From contig OY751485.1 of NCBI GenBank assembly GCA_963565915.1, forward strand, positions 2,852,001-2,916,000: a DNA stretch of 64,000 bases. The letters run 5' to 3'. This DNA comes from Entoloma clypeatum. Its lineage: Eukaryota > Basidiomycota > Agaricomycetes > Agaricales > Entolomataceae. The position numbers and the translations under genes are program-made. Positions within the stretch are counted from its first letter, which is position 1, and each line of letters starts with the position of its first letter. The notes under the pieces are model-generated. The model searched no databases and had not been told where the DNA came from. It worked only from the letters and a program-made list of their open reading frames with translations. This document shows, one piece after another, positions 9,076 through 20,500 of the stretch.

Positions 9076-11801
9076 TGGAAGCCTGCTCTAAAACTCGACT
9101 TTGAGGAGCGTATTTAAGGCTTTGCCTATCTCGCACAGACCATGCTGAGTCAGGTGTTTTGACCTGATTGCATCAGCAAACCACATGTGATAGTTTATTG
9201 TCATTTCCAGACGAGTATCAATGGTTTTGACCATGATTCACACAAAAAATGAGACTACCAATGCAGGCAGCCCAAGAAGGCGCTCAAGACGCAGTGGTAC
9301 TCAGTTTTATGGATCACATAGTAGTTGCAGCCAGTAGTAGCACAAGAACTAGTATGGAAAGAGCATGTGGCACTAAGGCCAGGGATAAGTCAGAAGACAT
9401 AACTCAATTAAGAGCTCGTTAGACTTGATCTGGCTCAAAGGGTCATTTAACCAACTGATGATATCATGCTTGGCATGATCTAAGCTATAAATAGCTTATT
9501 AATACTCTGGGAAGCTGCCAAATAAGGCGCTAACAACCATGGATTTAGACAAGGGTGCCTTTATCCTGAGTATGTAATATTACATATCATGGCAACACTT
9601 AAGGTGTGCTGATAGATAATGTCATCTGAGTCGAGTGTAATACTCCAGACTTCAGGGATGTGGATGAACTAGTTAGGTTCAGAGTCCACTGTGATAGTTT
9701 ATGCTCTGTTCCGGAGTAGGGTCCAGTTTATCGTCATAGTGGATGTTGAGTCTTCAGAATATACATAATATCTGAGACAGCTGGTAGTTCCGTCATCATT
9801 TCCCATATCATCTGACGTACTATCCAAGCTATTGCAAAATATAATTGCAATGATTAATATTGCAGCCATTATTTGAGCACAAATATAATCAAGCCTAGTA
9901 ACTGTGGCAAGCCCAAAGGGGCGCACATTGTTATGCAAAGGCTAGACAAGCAAACATCATGTGGATTGTTTTAGGGTTAACAGAGAATGAATTAACTCCC
10001 CCTGAAAACCAATTCCGTGGAGTACATTTTACAGATTTTATAGGCAATCAAGCCAACTGTTATATGTGATGATGTGCAAGCAATATTGCAGATTATAGTC
10101 AAATAAATGACTTGCAATGTAGTTCTTTGTAATTGGTAATACTTATGTTGGTGAACAACCGATTTATGTTCAGAGGTCAATAGAGAATCCACTCTAAGAC
10201 ATCAACACAGATTTACTATGTTTGTTGCATAATACAACAATAACACGTGAGGGTGTTATTTGGTCTTGTTTATCAAAGGAGGCAGCCAACACAGGTGCTC
10301 TACTCAATGCAAGAACCAGATCATTGTCGCAGCCAAAACAAGGCGCAGATTAGATGATGGGTTGATCCAAATCTCAAGAGTGTAACAAACACTCTGATGC
10401 GTTTCATGCAATCAATAGTAATCTTGGTATTCCAAGAACCATATAATGCAAATTAATGCATTATTAGTAAGCCATCAATTAAGATGCTTTATCAAGTAAT
10501 CATAGAAGATATACTTGGGAATAGAACCCAACAATAGTCTGATAAGACTAACAGATCGATTCATATGATATTCTCTTTTATCCAGAATTCATCGTTTCTA
10601 GGTGAGAAATCATAGGAGTATAAGCTGGGATAAGCTTTTTCTTTTTGTTCAAGTTGATCATTTGATAAGTATGCAGCGGTTACGGCGCTCCTTTGATGGT
10701 ACAACCTATAGAGTGTTGTATACGAAGCAATGCATCTGATGGTGAGATCAAAAGATCAAAGATCAGTCTTCTAGCAATGGTATCGCAAAGCAAATAGCAC
10801 AGAATGCTGCCATTAAAATGCTTCTCTATATTCTCCCCCTTTTCACAGTCAAGTATGGCAATCATTTCCCATGTATCTTCGGCTTTCAAAGAGCATATAC
10901 TGAAATAGGTGCAGAACTTGGTTGGGAAACCAGAAATTCATGCAGAAAAAACAATCGCAAACTGCAGAGGAATTACTCTCCAAGTTATGCTGAGGTAATT
11001 ACTCTCAGGTGATTTATTCCAGCAATATTTGTAAGCTGTGATACAATCTGATTTTTTGACTATATCCATTTTCACTATAGGGTGTGTACCATCACGGTCA
11101 TCCCTATATGATTCTATGACAAGGCCATCACTGCTTGATTAAAGTGCAGATGCCTTATAAGTCAAAATGCAATGCCAGCCTAAAAGGCGCAAGATGCATC
11201 AGAGATCATTCCCATGCAAGAAATGGAGAGTTCAGATAAGAAGCTTTGCATTGCCCCAAATCATTACTACTTTTGGTGAAAGAATGGAGGAACAAGATTG
11301 GTTGGCTAGACCAATTTTTTGAATTGATTTAGGTTGAAGGGTTGAAAAACTCTTCTTCTCATAATAAAGTATTATATATTGGCAGCCAGAATGACAATTT
11401 TGAACACTATTGCAGCCTGTCAAGGTGCAGAATAAGTGTTATGCAAATGCCATAGTGCACGAATACAATATTACTTTTTAAATGCTTTGAAAGCATTTTT
11501 TTGTCTTATCCATTATAAGATGGAATATTAATTCCTGAAAAGGAAAGATAGACGCAGCAGAAAGACAAATTAATGACTCGCACAGTCTTTTTAACAAGCT
11601 TATTAAGCTGTTTCCTTTATAGTAGGTGGCTCAACGGCACATCCAATTTATTGGAATTATTCCAGATTTGGATATAAGTTATTTGAACATAAAATGCATT
11701 TGCATTTTTTAAATCTCTCTTTCTTTCGTTCAAAATATGAACACATTGCAAATCAATGTTTTGATTGCAATGAAAGAAAATACAATCGTTCTACACAATG
11801 A

Positions 11802-12666
11802 TTATGCTGTTATAAGGTCCAGGCGTGGAAACGCTATGTTGTAATTGTCGACGGGTGGACCCTTGTATTGTTCTGTTATGACGGCATCATGCACCAGGCC
11901 GGCGACGCAGCTAGAGTAGCGCAGAGCACCAGGGTCTGTTGGTGTAGATAAGAAAGACTTCTTTTTCCATAAGTTCCGAAACGGCTGATGAAAAACATCG
12001 CATGATGTTGGTTGAGGATCATAGGAGATTCCTATGCCGTAAAGGTAATCCTCAAGTGACAAATCGGGAACAGAATCAACACGATGATGATTGTATGTTT
12101 CAACAATCAATTCTCGAACCTTATTATAGGTTAGATCATCATTGTAAAGAAGGGTTTCTATGGCAAAGTCATCCCAATCAGGAGATGGGAGAGCAGATAG
12201 AAGCATTAGGGCCCGAGTCAATGGAGAAATAGAATGATGTGTGCCGAGATGATCAAAGATTTTATCAAGATAATCAATCTCGGTTGCAGGTTGTCGCTTC
12301 ATAGAAAGTTTAAAGGACAATGCAGCACGAATGTCAGACAGAACTGTTTCATAAACAGCTCGTCCGAACCTATTCTTCAACTCAAACCAAGTTTCAGAAG
12401 ACATATTCTTGGTGAGTTTGATCGACAGGTCAACACGAAGTCGAATATTGGCTAAAGCCATTTGATTCCTAATGTTCCATGCCTTGACTTTAGTTGTATG
12501 GGCTTTCCTTGTAAGGTTAGCAGACATCAAGGGTCACTTCTCAGCACCATCAACAATTTGCCACAAATCCTGAGATCTAAGGAACGAACACATGGTGTTC
12601 GCCCACTCAGGGTAGTTTGTGCCGTCAAGAACAGGAACAGCAATCAAAGAAGTGATACATGTTTTG
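11802..12666 (-). pseudogene. gag: Copia-type Gag (UBN2-like), interrupted by an in-frame TGA
   Basis: The minus-strand frame shows the copia Gag start VPVLDGTNYPEW..MCSFLRSQDLW, followed by an in-frame TGA at 12534-12536. It then continues in the same frame for 242 residues with AWNIRNQMALANIRLRVD, LSFKLS, RALMLLSALP and KVRELIVETYNHH, matching the UBN2/retrotran-gag pattern. No CCHC knuckle follows. The TGA could come from a single C-to-T change of an Arg codon. The true 5' end is unclear, since a pyrimidine tract and AG near 12672 suggest a possible upstream intron. Without the stop it could supply capsid, so this copy is probably inactive. Confidence 0.75.
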
Positions 12667-13924
12667 TTTCTAAAAAGAAACAGTTGGTCAGCAAATATTC
12701 AAGACCAATTTGAACCGATAAGAGGTATTGTCTGAATTGTTTGTGACACATGTCAGAGAGAGTTTATGTAATAGCCTTTATTTATGTGACTAGGGGTCAC
12801 AATGCTGTGGTATTTAGTAAAGACGGTTGCCTATAGTTCAGGCGATTGCTCCATCTTTATTACTCCGGGTGTAATACCGGGTGTGATTCTCCTTTCTTCA
12901 TCGTCACTATGATTGAAGGGGGACGGTAAGTCCCTTGTTTGAGCTCTTTGGATGTTACTTGGGTGTGGCGCCCAGGGATCCTAGAGTCATAGTTCAATGA
13001 GTGAAGAGAATGTAGATGGGGATGCATACTGCTTTTTTCTTTCCACATTTGCGAGTACAGACATGGTGTGCATGCCGTCCATATCGTAGTTGCGTGATTT
13101 TCACCTTCCGGATGCGTGGTGTGACCATGCAATCCAGAGTACAGAGGTGTCGTCTGTGGAAACCATCATCACGCTGAACTACATGGATGTCATGGTGTGA
13201 CCAATAGTTTGCTTGAATGAAACCATAGTGGAAGCAGATGCAAGATCCTTTCATCTAGGAACGATTTTAAGTCAGCATCAAATCTGAGATTGTGCAACCA
13301 TAATAATGGGAAGTCCCTGAGGCAACCCAAAAAGGGCACTTCTATCAGGTACAGGGTGCAACAGATCAAGATCAATCGACAAAAAAAAGGGTTCAAGGAA
13401 CAGAAAGTTCCTGAGAATCGTGATGTCCAAATGTCAGCACATCAAAATATACTCGATTTGGTTAAAACCAAATGCCAGACAGGACATGACACAGCGTGAG
13501 AAAACCCCAAATCTAGATTGCAGCCAAATGAAGGTGCAGATACAAGAGAGGGTTTTTTCACAGGGGTGTGGCGGTCACCTATCAAGGCGCTCAAGCCACA
13601 GGCTTTATACAAAATGTCCAAATATAGACATAGGCCATAAAAGGCCCTAGTCTAGATCAAGAACTAGATGCAGCCCTAGGGGCGCTTTGCTAGTCTTGGA
13701 CATCAGAACTAGGTGCAGCCCAAAAGGGCGCTCACTAGTCTGAAACCTCCGAGTACCAAACCAGATAACTAACTTAGACTAGTCTATGCTACTAGCTAAA
13801 GAGGCAGCAGCAGCCCAAAGGGCGCTTTTAAGACTCTCACTCACTGGCTAGGCCAGGTTAGTATCTAACAGGCTAGACAGTCGCAGCAACTCCGTTAGAG
13901 CGCGCAGACTGTACCGGGCAATCC

Positions 13925-13937
13925 GGGGCCCATAACC
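13925..13937 (-). other. Primer-binding site complementary to the initiator tRNA-Met anticodon arm
   Basis: The plus strand reads GGGGCCCATAACC here, which matches the anticodon arm of eukaryotic initiator tRNA-Met (GGGCCCATAACCC). The element RNA would therefore pair with the internal part of the tRNA, as in Drosophila copia, which uses a tRNA-iMet fragment rather than the 3' CCA end. It directly abuts the right LTR. Confidence 0.75.
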
Positions 13938-14382
13938 TATTGCAAAGCACACCTATATACGCAGGGAAGCCTGGGTAAGATACTCACATTGGAGGCAAGA
14001 AGAGCGAGAAGAGCTTGAGTGATGAAGGTACTTGGTAAAAGTCCTATTATTGCAGATACAGATACATTGAGTATTTATACCTACAAGGATGCGCACAGAC
14101 CATGTACAAACAAGTACAAACTGAGTTCTGTCGCAGAACCATAAACTTCACATATATGGTAATATGTGACTTATAGTCATATAGTGTGACAAGCACATGA
14201 TGTGACATAAGATGACATATGTTATGCACGTCTGACACATATCTAATGAGTCAGGGATCTAGAGCGAGTCTAGATTGTTCTAAGTCTAGAACACTTCCAT
14301 ATGTAACTCTATATGGGAATACACATGTTTACTGGCATGTGATTGACTTGTCGAGACATCTGTCTAGAATGTATTCTCAACA
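13938..14382 (-). repeat. 5' LTR (right copy) of the gag-only copia element
   Basis: 445 bp, the same length as the left LTR. The six differences are all transitions. The minus-strand TATA box is at 14072-14079. Confidence 0.9.
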
Positions 14383-14387
14383 CATAG
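14383..14387. repeat. Target-site duplication CATAG (right copy)
   Basis: Matches 8059-8063 and directly follows the LTR end. Confidence 0.85.
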
Positions 14388-14887
14388 TCACATACTCATG
14401 TTACAAAGTGCTACAGAGTCACATACTCATGCTACATAGCACTCCATAGCACTCCATAGCAAAGCACATCTTACATACCATTAGTATTGCTCTCTTGCTA
14501 CTACTAAACTCACAAACCATAAATCCAAAGAAAAATGATTAAACCAATTAACCAATTCATTGCAGTATATAGTACATAATTACAAAATTAATGAAGTATA
14601 ATATACATTGCCCCCACCTCTTCGCACCTCTGCCTGCAGTTCATCGTGGACTGGTGCATCCCCCCGTGTTTGTGCACATGTCCCTGACATCGGCCTGTTC
14701 TTTGGTGCATCAGAGGGCTCATGCAGGTGACGTGTCAGGGTGCTTACCTGGCAAGTATGCACCATGCGTGTCTAACGGCAGTTTCCCGCCCTGTCTCACC
14801 TCCCACACATGCCCAGTGCGCCTGTCGCCATTCTCATGTACCATTTCTTGCGCCATGCTGCCGCCTGCCTTTCGCGCATGTTCTGCA
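14388..14887. other. Gene-free spacer
   Basis: It contains two copies of AGTCACATACTCATG near 14386 and 14415 and several ATAGCACTCC motifs near 14440. Short overlapping ORFs on both strands have no recognisable protein content. Confidence 0.5.
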
Positions 14888-16080
14888 CCTCTGTGGCCCT
14901 CATGTGAATGAAGGGAGGAGGCATTGACGGAGGGGGAGGGACAAACGGAGGAGGTGAGAGTGGAGGGAGGTGATTGGGGGAGGCACTAGAGATGTGACGT
15001 GGCGAGGCTCTATTGAGAAATATTCGGCAAGTTCTGGGCCAACGGAACTTGCCGACCTCGGCAATGGCCGAAAGTCGAAAAATATCCTAAGTCCCACATC
15101 GTCTATCTTGCCTCCCCCCATCTCCATCCACTCCCTCCTCATCCCTCCCTCTCTCCCTTCCCCTCCGTCAATGTCTCCGCCCTTCGTTCACATGAGGGCC
15201 ACTGAGGCCCCGTATTGGTAAGCACCTGCCATTCACATTGCATCAGACCACTGATGAAACACATGAGAAACGGCGGAGAACATGCATGAACGGCAGGACA
15301 AGGGAGACACGCGAGAAATGCCACGGGAGAGACGAGAACGGCGCAGAAACAACATGAGACACAGGACACAAACACGGGCCAAACACACCAGTCCATGAAG
15401 CGGCATACGCGACATGGGTTTTGAGCACGCACGAGGGGCGTACAGGATGCAGGTGATGAGCACGGACGTGAGCTGAGGGACCGAGCGTCCTCCCCCTCCG
15501 TCAATGCCTCCTCCCTTTGTTCACATGAGGGCCACGGAGGCTGTATGGGTAAGCACCCACCATTCACCTGGCGCCAGACCACTGACGAAACACATGAGAA
15601 ACGGCGGGGGACACATGAGCAACGGCGGGACATGGGAGACATGCGAGCAACGGCACAGGAGAGACGAGAACAGTGCAGAAACAACACAGGATGCAGAACA
15701 TCCAAACACCACAGGCTGAACGCATCAGTGCATGAAGTGCAGGCGAGGCGCATATGGGACACGGGTTTTGAGCACACACCAGGGGTGTACGGGCACACCA
15801 GGGGCGTACGGGACGCGGGTGACGAGCATGCATGAGAGCTGAGGGACACAGCAGGTGCAGGGGGCCCCATATAGGTAAGCACCCCGCCATTCACGTCATG
15901 TCAGACCACTGACAAAACATGCGAGAAATGGCGGGAACATGCAAGAACACGCAGGAACGGTGGGAGGCGTGTGAACAACAGTGCGAAATGACACGGGACG
16001 CACAAAAATGGCAGGACGACACACGCGGATGAGAGCTGAGGGACATGAGAGGCAAGAGGCTGCATGTGGGGGCCACGTCG
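14888..16080. repeat. ~330-bp imperfect tandem array with an inverted partial copy
   Basis: Blocks beginning CCTCCGTCAATG..TTCACATGAGGGCCAC occur near 15163 and 15499. The following GTAAGCACC..CCATTCAC..CAGACCACTGA..AAACAYATG blocks recur near 15220, 15550 and 15875, giving a period of about 330 bp. An inverted copy of the first block (GTGGCCCTCATGTGAATGAA onward) lies at about 14891-14945. Because 330 is a multiple of three, a repetitive Cys/Ser-rich minus-strand ORF (15139-15894) spans the array; it is treated as a by-product. Confidence 0.6.
15025..15054. repeat. Perfect 10-bp inverted repeat (hairpin)
   Basis: CGGCAAGTTC and GAACTTGCCG flank a 10-nt loop, followed by related CGGCAATGGCCG sequence. 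It lies between the inverted and direct copies of the 330-bp repeat, so it may be the hinge of a larger foldback structure. Confidence 0.6.
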
Positions 16081-17549
16081 GGCTGGACACAAGGGGCAGG
16101 GGTGATGAGAGAGACCTCGCATGGTGAGGGATGTACGGAGACACAGGGCATTTTTGTACATTTTCAGTGTAGCACAATATCTAATACATATTTTTACATG
16201 ATAAGCAGCTGTGAGTATTTCTTAGGAATGAAAAAAAAAACACCCCTGTGACATGCAAGAGTGTCAACCAACCTAGAGAAATATTGAGTACTACACCAGG
16301 CTATGAGACTACAATACTATGGTGCTACCAGGTTTCTATACTACACTGCTATGGGTACTATGATGTTACAATGCTATCATGCTTTAGTGCTACATTGCTA
16401 TGCCTGCCAGTGAGGTTGCTACAGAGTGCTGTGGCTGCTATGGATGTGAGTGTGTTTGCTATGGATTGCTACCAGCCCTGGGACCACTTTGCTGATGTCT
16501 CCCAGACCTGAACCTCCATACAAGGTTCGGTTCAGCTCAACGGCGGACTTGAACCCTGAACCTGAGGTCAGGTTCAGGTTCAGACCAGGTTTGCAAGGTT
16601 TGGGAACTGGACTTCGGCCAGTCTACCCATCCCTACTCCCAATCATTGCTCATCATTCATATGTCTCATTTTATGTCTTATTTCATATCTCACTTTACTA
16701 TTTATCCAACTAGCTTGCAGGGGAATCCTTAGAACTTTCTCTTTGGATTTCCCTTGCAAGTATCTGAGTTTGAGTCTTGGATTGTAAGATTGCCCTAACA
16801 TTACCCTTGGACGAGCTCAGTACTGTGTCCGAGTCACAACTCCGACATTGTCTGACCACTTCCACATCAGTGTGTCCCTCACTGAGATCTCTCCAAGGAC
16901 CTCTGCACCTCCGACCTCTCCTCCGACCTCCTGAAATTGGGACACCTTATCCAACAAATGGCGGCACAACACATACATTGAAGCCACGTCCCTCCCCTTC
17001 GTTGTTCCTCCGCATTTCTGGAGTTCCGCTCTGGTCTCAGTCCTATGTTCGACCTCTGACGGACTCCGACGAAGCTCCAACATTTCACCTACTTAACACA
17101 TTGATCCCAATCCATCAACCGATTCGTGAAATGGTTCATTTTTTTTTGTTGTCTTTGACTGTCTCAACTGTAGTGCTTTTCGTACTTCCATTTTTTCAAG
17201 ATGCTGCACACCATCATGGAGCAAGGATCATAGGCTTTCGGATGGTAGAAAAACTATGAGAGTGTTGCATTACTAGGCCTAGGTTAAAGATAGTATTATA
17301 CCAGTTGAACTAATGGGGTTTCGAGTGCATGACCTTGCTAAAAAAATTTCTCTGCTCAAAAACTTGGGGATCCAGTACTATGATATAAAGGATGATGTAG
17401 GATGAATGTAACAAAGGGAAAGCATTGTTATAAATATTTGGAAGCTGATAGTAGAATAGCAATGATGATATACTGAAAAACATTCTAGTCAGTTACTGAC
17501 CCCAATGAGGATCAATGAATGAACTTACCAAAAACATAACAATTCCACG
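16081..17549. other. Gene-free repeat-rich region downstream of the Sec7 gene
   Basis: About 16290-16450 is made of degenerate CTACA..GCTATGGT-type units. About 16500-16620 has alternating GAACCTGAACC / AGGTTCAGGTTCAG motifs in both orientations, ending in a TACCCATCCCTA-like sequence reminiscent of hAT-type transposon ends. A 160-residue ORF at 16777-17259 has no recognisable domain and is not annotated. Confidence 0.45.
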
Positions 17550-20500
17550 CTACAGTATCCCTTTGTCTCGTTCGCTATCTTGGAGGTAAGTAAACAAAAT
17601 CGAAACGATAGCGCCGTTGTGTTTACAGTGCAGCTCGAGGTCTCGAGCAGACCAAAGATTGCCATCATTGCGAGGGACACTGTCATCCTCATATTCCATT
17701 CTACCTTCAGTGGCATTCTCCAAAGAGCCACGATAATCCCGCGAATTTGGGAGATCTACATCATTCCTGCCAGCACCGTGCTTGTAGTAGACTTTGCTGC
17801 GAGATTTCGACCGGACGTGTAATGAGGTCAGTTGAGGGCTGTTATGGTTCGATGTTTGTTCTATGCGATCAGGAGAGAAGCGATATCCTCGGCCGGAACC
17901 ATTGAGGTGTTGAGGAGCTTGATGCTGAGCATTGATAGACAGAGGTGATGGACCTATCAAGGTTTCTTGTAGAACCCGGAAAGCTATGCTCTCAGAAGCT
18001 TGACGAAATTTGGACGTTGTCGGAGATGTTGATTTCAGCAGTTGGGTTGCGTTATCGACGTGCTGCCTGAGATAGGACACCCATTGATGTCGAAGGAGGG
18101 AATCATCTACGCTGAACATGTACCTTCTTTTCGTCCCCTTATGGTTTAGAAATGCCATCTGGAAGGTGTGCCGCATGAAAGCGCGCTCGACCATGATCGG
18201 ACTGCTCGAGGGCAGGCCAGTATAGTTGATGGCATTCGGCCCAGACCGACATATTATCATTGATTTCGAACCGAGCGCAAGACCAGTGACGCGGAACGAA
18301 GCTTCCGGGGACCTCGCAAAGGTCAAAACTGAGGGAGTGAAATCCAGGTCTTGTCCGTAAAGTTTGATAACGAAGTTCGGGTCGACCTGCGGCAGGCGGA
18401 AAATGATGGGTTCGGATTGGACTTTCCACGTCAGGCGCACAGGAATCGCGCGCTTCATTGCAACTGGAACATTGGAATTACCACCAGAACCGCGTGCATG
18501 AGACAGTTTCTCTTCAGAGATGGACTTGTAGACATCCTCCAAAAGCCGATCTGTCACCAGATACCTCGGGTCGTAGCGGCGGAATGCCTCGATAAAATCT
18601 CCACTCGTGACTTCTCGACGAGGATACCCAGTTGGTCCAATTTCGTGAGCGATGCCATCATGGAGTAGCTCGTTCAACTGAATGATAGCTCGCACAAGAC
18701 GGTGTGCACAGTCCTTATCATAATCCACAAGTTTTGCATTCGCTTCATACCACCGACCGGCAAAAGCATCCAAAAGGTACTCAAGGCCATTACTGAGATG
18801 AGATAACCTTGCAGGGATGTTTATTGATAGGAGAAAGACGCGCAAAGCAGTGTCCACTCTTAGTCCGACGAACCCAAAGCTATCGAGATATGCCTTCAAC
18901 ACAGCCTTCGACGAACGTCTTGTCAGATATTCGCCGTGTCGCGTACGGTCCATATCCAAGGAATTGGAAAGCAGCTGTCCAAGAGCAACAGGATCGTATG
19001 CTTTCCCAGATTTGGAAAGAAGTGTGTTGATTGCAGTATCGGGGTCCTTGGCAAAATTGTGAATGAAGGATTTCATGAGGGGATTTCGGGATGAAAGAGA
19101 GTAATTTAATAGATTGCCTTCTGAGTCGGTTCTGTCCGCGTTGAAACGCAGTTGGTTCAGCATGACAACGTTCTTGACAATGTACTTTCTGTCAAGCGGG
19201 CTTGGTTTATAGATATCCATGAAGGCATCCTGGTCGGATATCACAGGCTTTGCGATGATGAGAAGATCATTGAAGAGGAAAAGGAAGCGATCTTTGAGAG
19301 TGTTGGTATTGACCACCTGGAAGACCGGAGACGAGAGGAGCAATTTCCTGCGGGAGTCGTCTTCCAACGACCAGAACCGGCTCAGAGAGCCACGTGCGAG
19401 CTCTTCAGCAAGTTTCTCGAGGATAACATGTCCTTGAAGACCAACAGCCTCAGAGTATCCTGATGAAGTGGTGGAGGATGACTCCGACGTAGAACGGGCT
19501 GGGTAGTCACTCAAGGAGGAAGACGGGTCGGGAGTTGCTGACGAGAATGGATCGGGTCGGGAAAGCAAGGCGGAAGGAGACGAAGACTCTTTGGAATAAA
19601 GAACACCCGGATCATCGCTATAACCGGAGGGCGGTAGAACCTTCTTGGCTTTGGGAGTTTTCTCCATGTCGGTGTGGTCGGAACGGGAATAGGTCGACTC
19701 ACTCAACTGCAGATTGTTCCGCCTCGAATCGCGATCTAGTGGTAACTTGCTAGTAAAAACATCTCCTTCGATTGTAGGAGATAAACCAATCTCTTCCCAA
19801 CCAGACTCCAGCATATCAGGAATCAACAAAGTCCCATGCGACGGAGGGGGTCGAAGTTCGACGGCTGGGGATGCGGAACGAGCCGCGAAGGGACCCCGTT
19901 TCCACTTCATGTAATTCTTCACCCCTTCGACGGTTGTAGGAAGTAGCGAAGAGTTTCCATTTCGCCCAGAAGACTGCGGAGAAACGGTGGATTGACCAGG
20001 ATTTGTCGTGGGAGACGGAAATTTGATCTTCCCAATAAACCCGTCGGACGCCTGATGGGATAATCTATGCTCCTCGTGGACTTCTGCAGTCTGTAAGGTA
20101 TGGGTAGGCGAGTTCGGAGAGAGTGATGACAGATCCCCATCATTACTGCTGGACATCATGACGATATCTGGGCTCGATGCCGAGGCGGATGGTAAACCTT
20201 TAGCACGACGCTGTTCCTCTAACTTTTTCATTCCAGGAAAAGGGAATAGTTTCGCATCTTGATATCTTGACAGGTCCGCTGGCGAAGCAGGAGGAATTGG
20301 GGATGGGCCACTTCTGGTTGGTGGGTGAGGTACCAACGACAAGATCGAGGCGGAGGCAGAAGGCGATTGCATGAGAGGCTGTGGTGTCTGTGGTTGTGCG
20401 TGTACATTGCTTGGTTCCCCTTTATCGGTCTTTGGACTAACCAGACTAGCGCCGCTTTCACGGCTGACGCTTGAATCAACGTGATCGCGCCGCTCGCGGG

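Larger units (their letters stand above)
8597..13826 (-). repeat. Dispersed bulged-hairpin motif, at least 15 copies in the element interior
   Basis: A short motif recurs, on the plus strand GC-A-GCC(C)-N4..8-(G)GGC/GGT-GC. It can fold as GC + GCC pairing with GGC + GC, with one bulged base. Copies: 8597, 8788, 8809, 9267, 9514, 9907, 10282, 10329, 10673, 11174, 11412, 13520, 13670, 13715 and 13810 (starts, each ~17 nt). Weaker versions lie at 8830, 9327, 9862, 10806, 11382, 13571 and 13882. Spacers between copies are unique and irregular (4-500 bp). The gag region and about 12540-13500 have none. Several copies use a GGT instead of GGC arm, which keeps pairing through G-U. A role in RNA binding or packaging is inference only. 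Confidence 0.6.
8064..14382 (-). mobile_element. Gag-only Ty1/copia-type LTR element (TR-GAG-like), 6.3 kb
   Basis: Two 445-bp LTRs differ at six positions (98.7% identical), with 5-bp target duplications. A polypurine tract sits next to the left LTR and a tRNA-complementary primer site next to the right LTR, so the element reads on the minus strand. The 5.4-kb interior contains one recognisable gene, a copia gag with an internal stop. No protease, integrase, RT or RNase H motif was found in any frame. The near-identical LTRs mean pol was not lost by long decay after insertion. The structure fits non-autonomous gag-carrying LTR elements (TR-GAG, described in plants), mobilised in trans. Confidence 0.85.

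Noticed and set aside
8597..13826. CRISPR-like array
   Set aside because: The repeated unit is only ~17 nt, imperfect, and irregularly spaced over 5 kb inside a eukaryotic retroelement.
13925..13937. A tRNA gene fragment
   Set aside because: Only the anticodon-arm sequence is present, directly abutting an LTR, so it is a primer-binding site rather than a tRNA gene.
15139..15894. Long minus-strand ORF (251 residues, Cys/Ser/Pro-rich)
   Set aside because: It lies on the ~330-bp tandem array, whose length is a multiple of three, so one frame stays open in every unit. The sequence is repetitive, has no domain, and overlaps equally long ORFs in other frames.
16777..17259. 160-residue plus-strand ORF
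   Set aside because: No recognisable domain, Pro/Leu/Ser composition typical of chance ORFs in CT-rich sequence, and no splice context.
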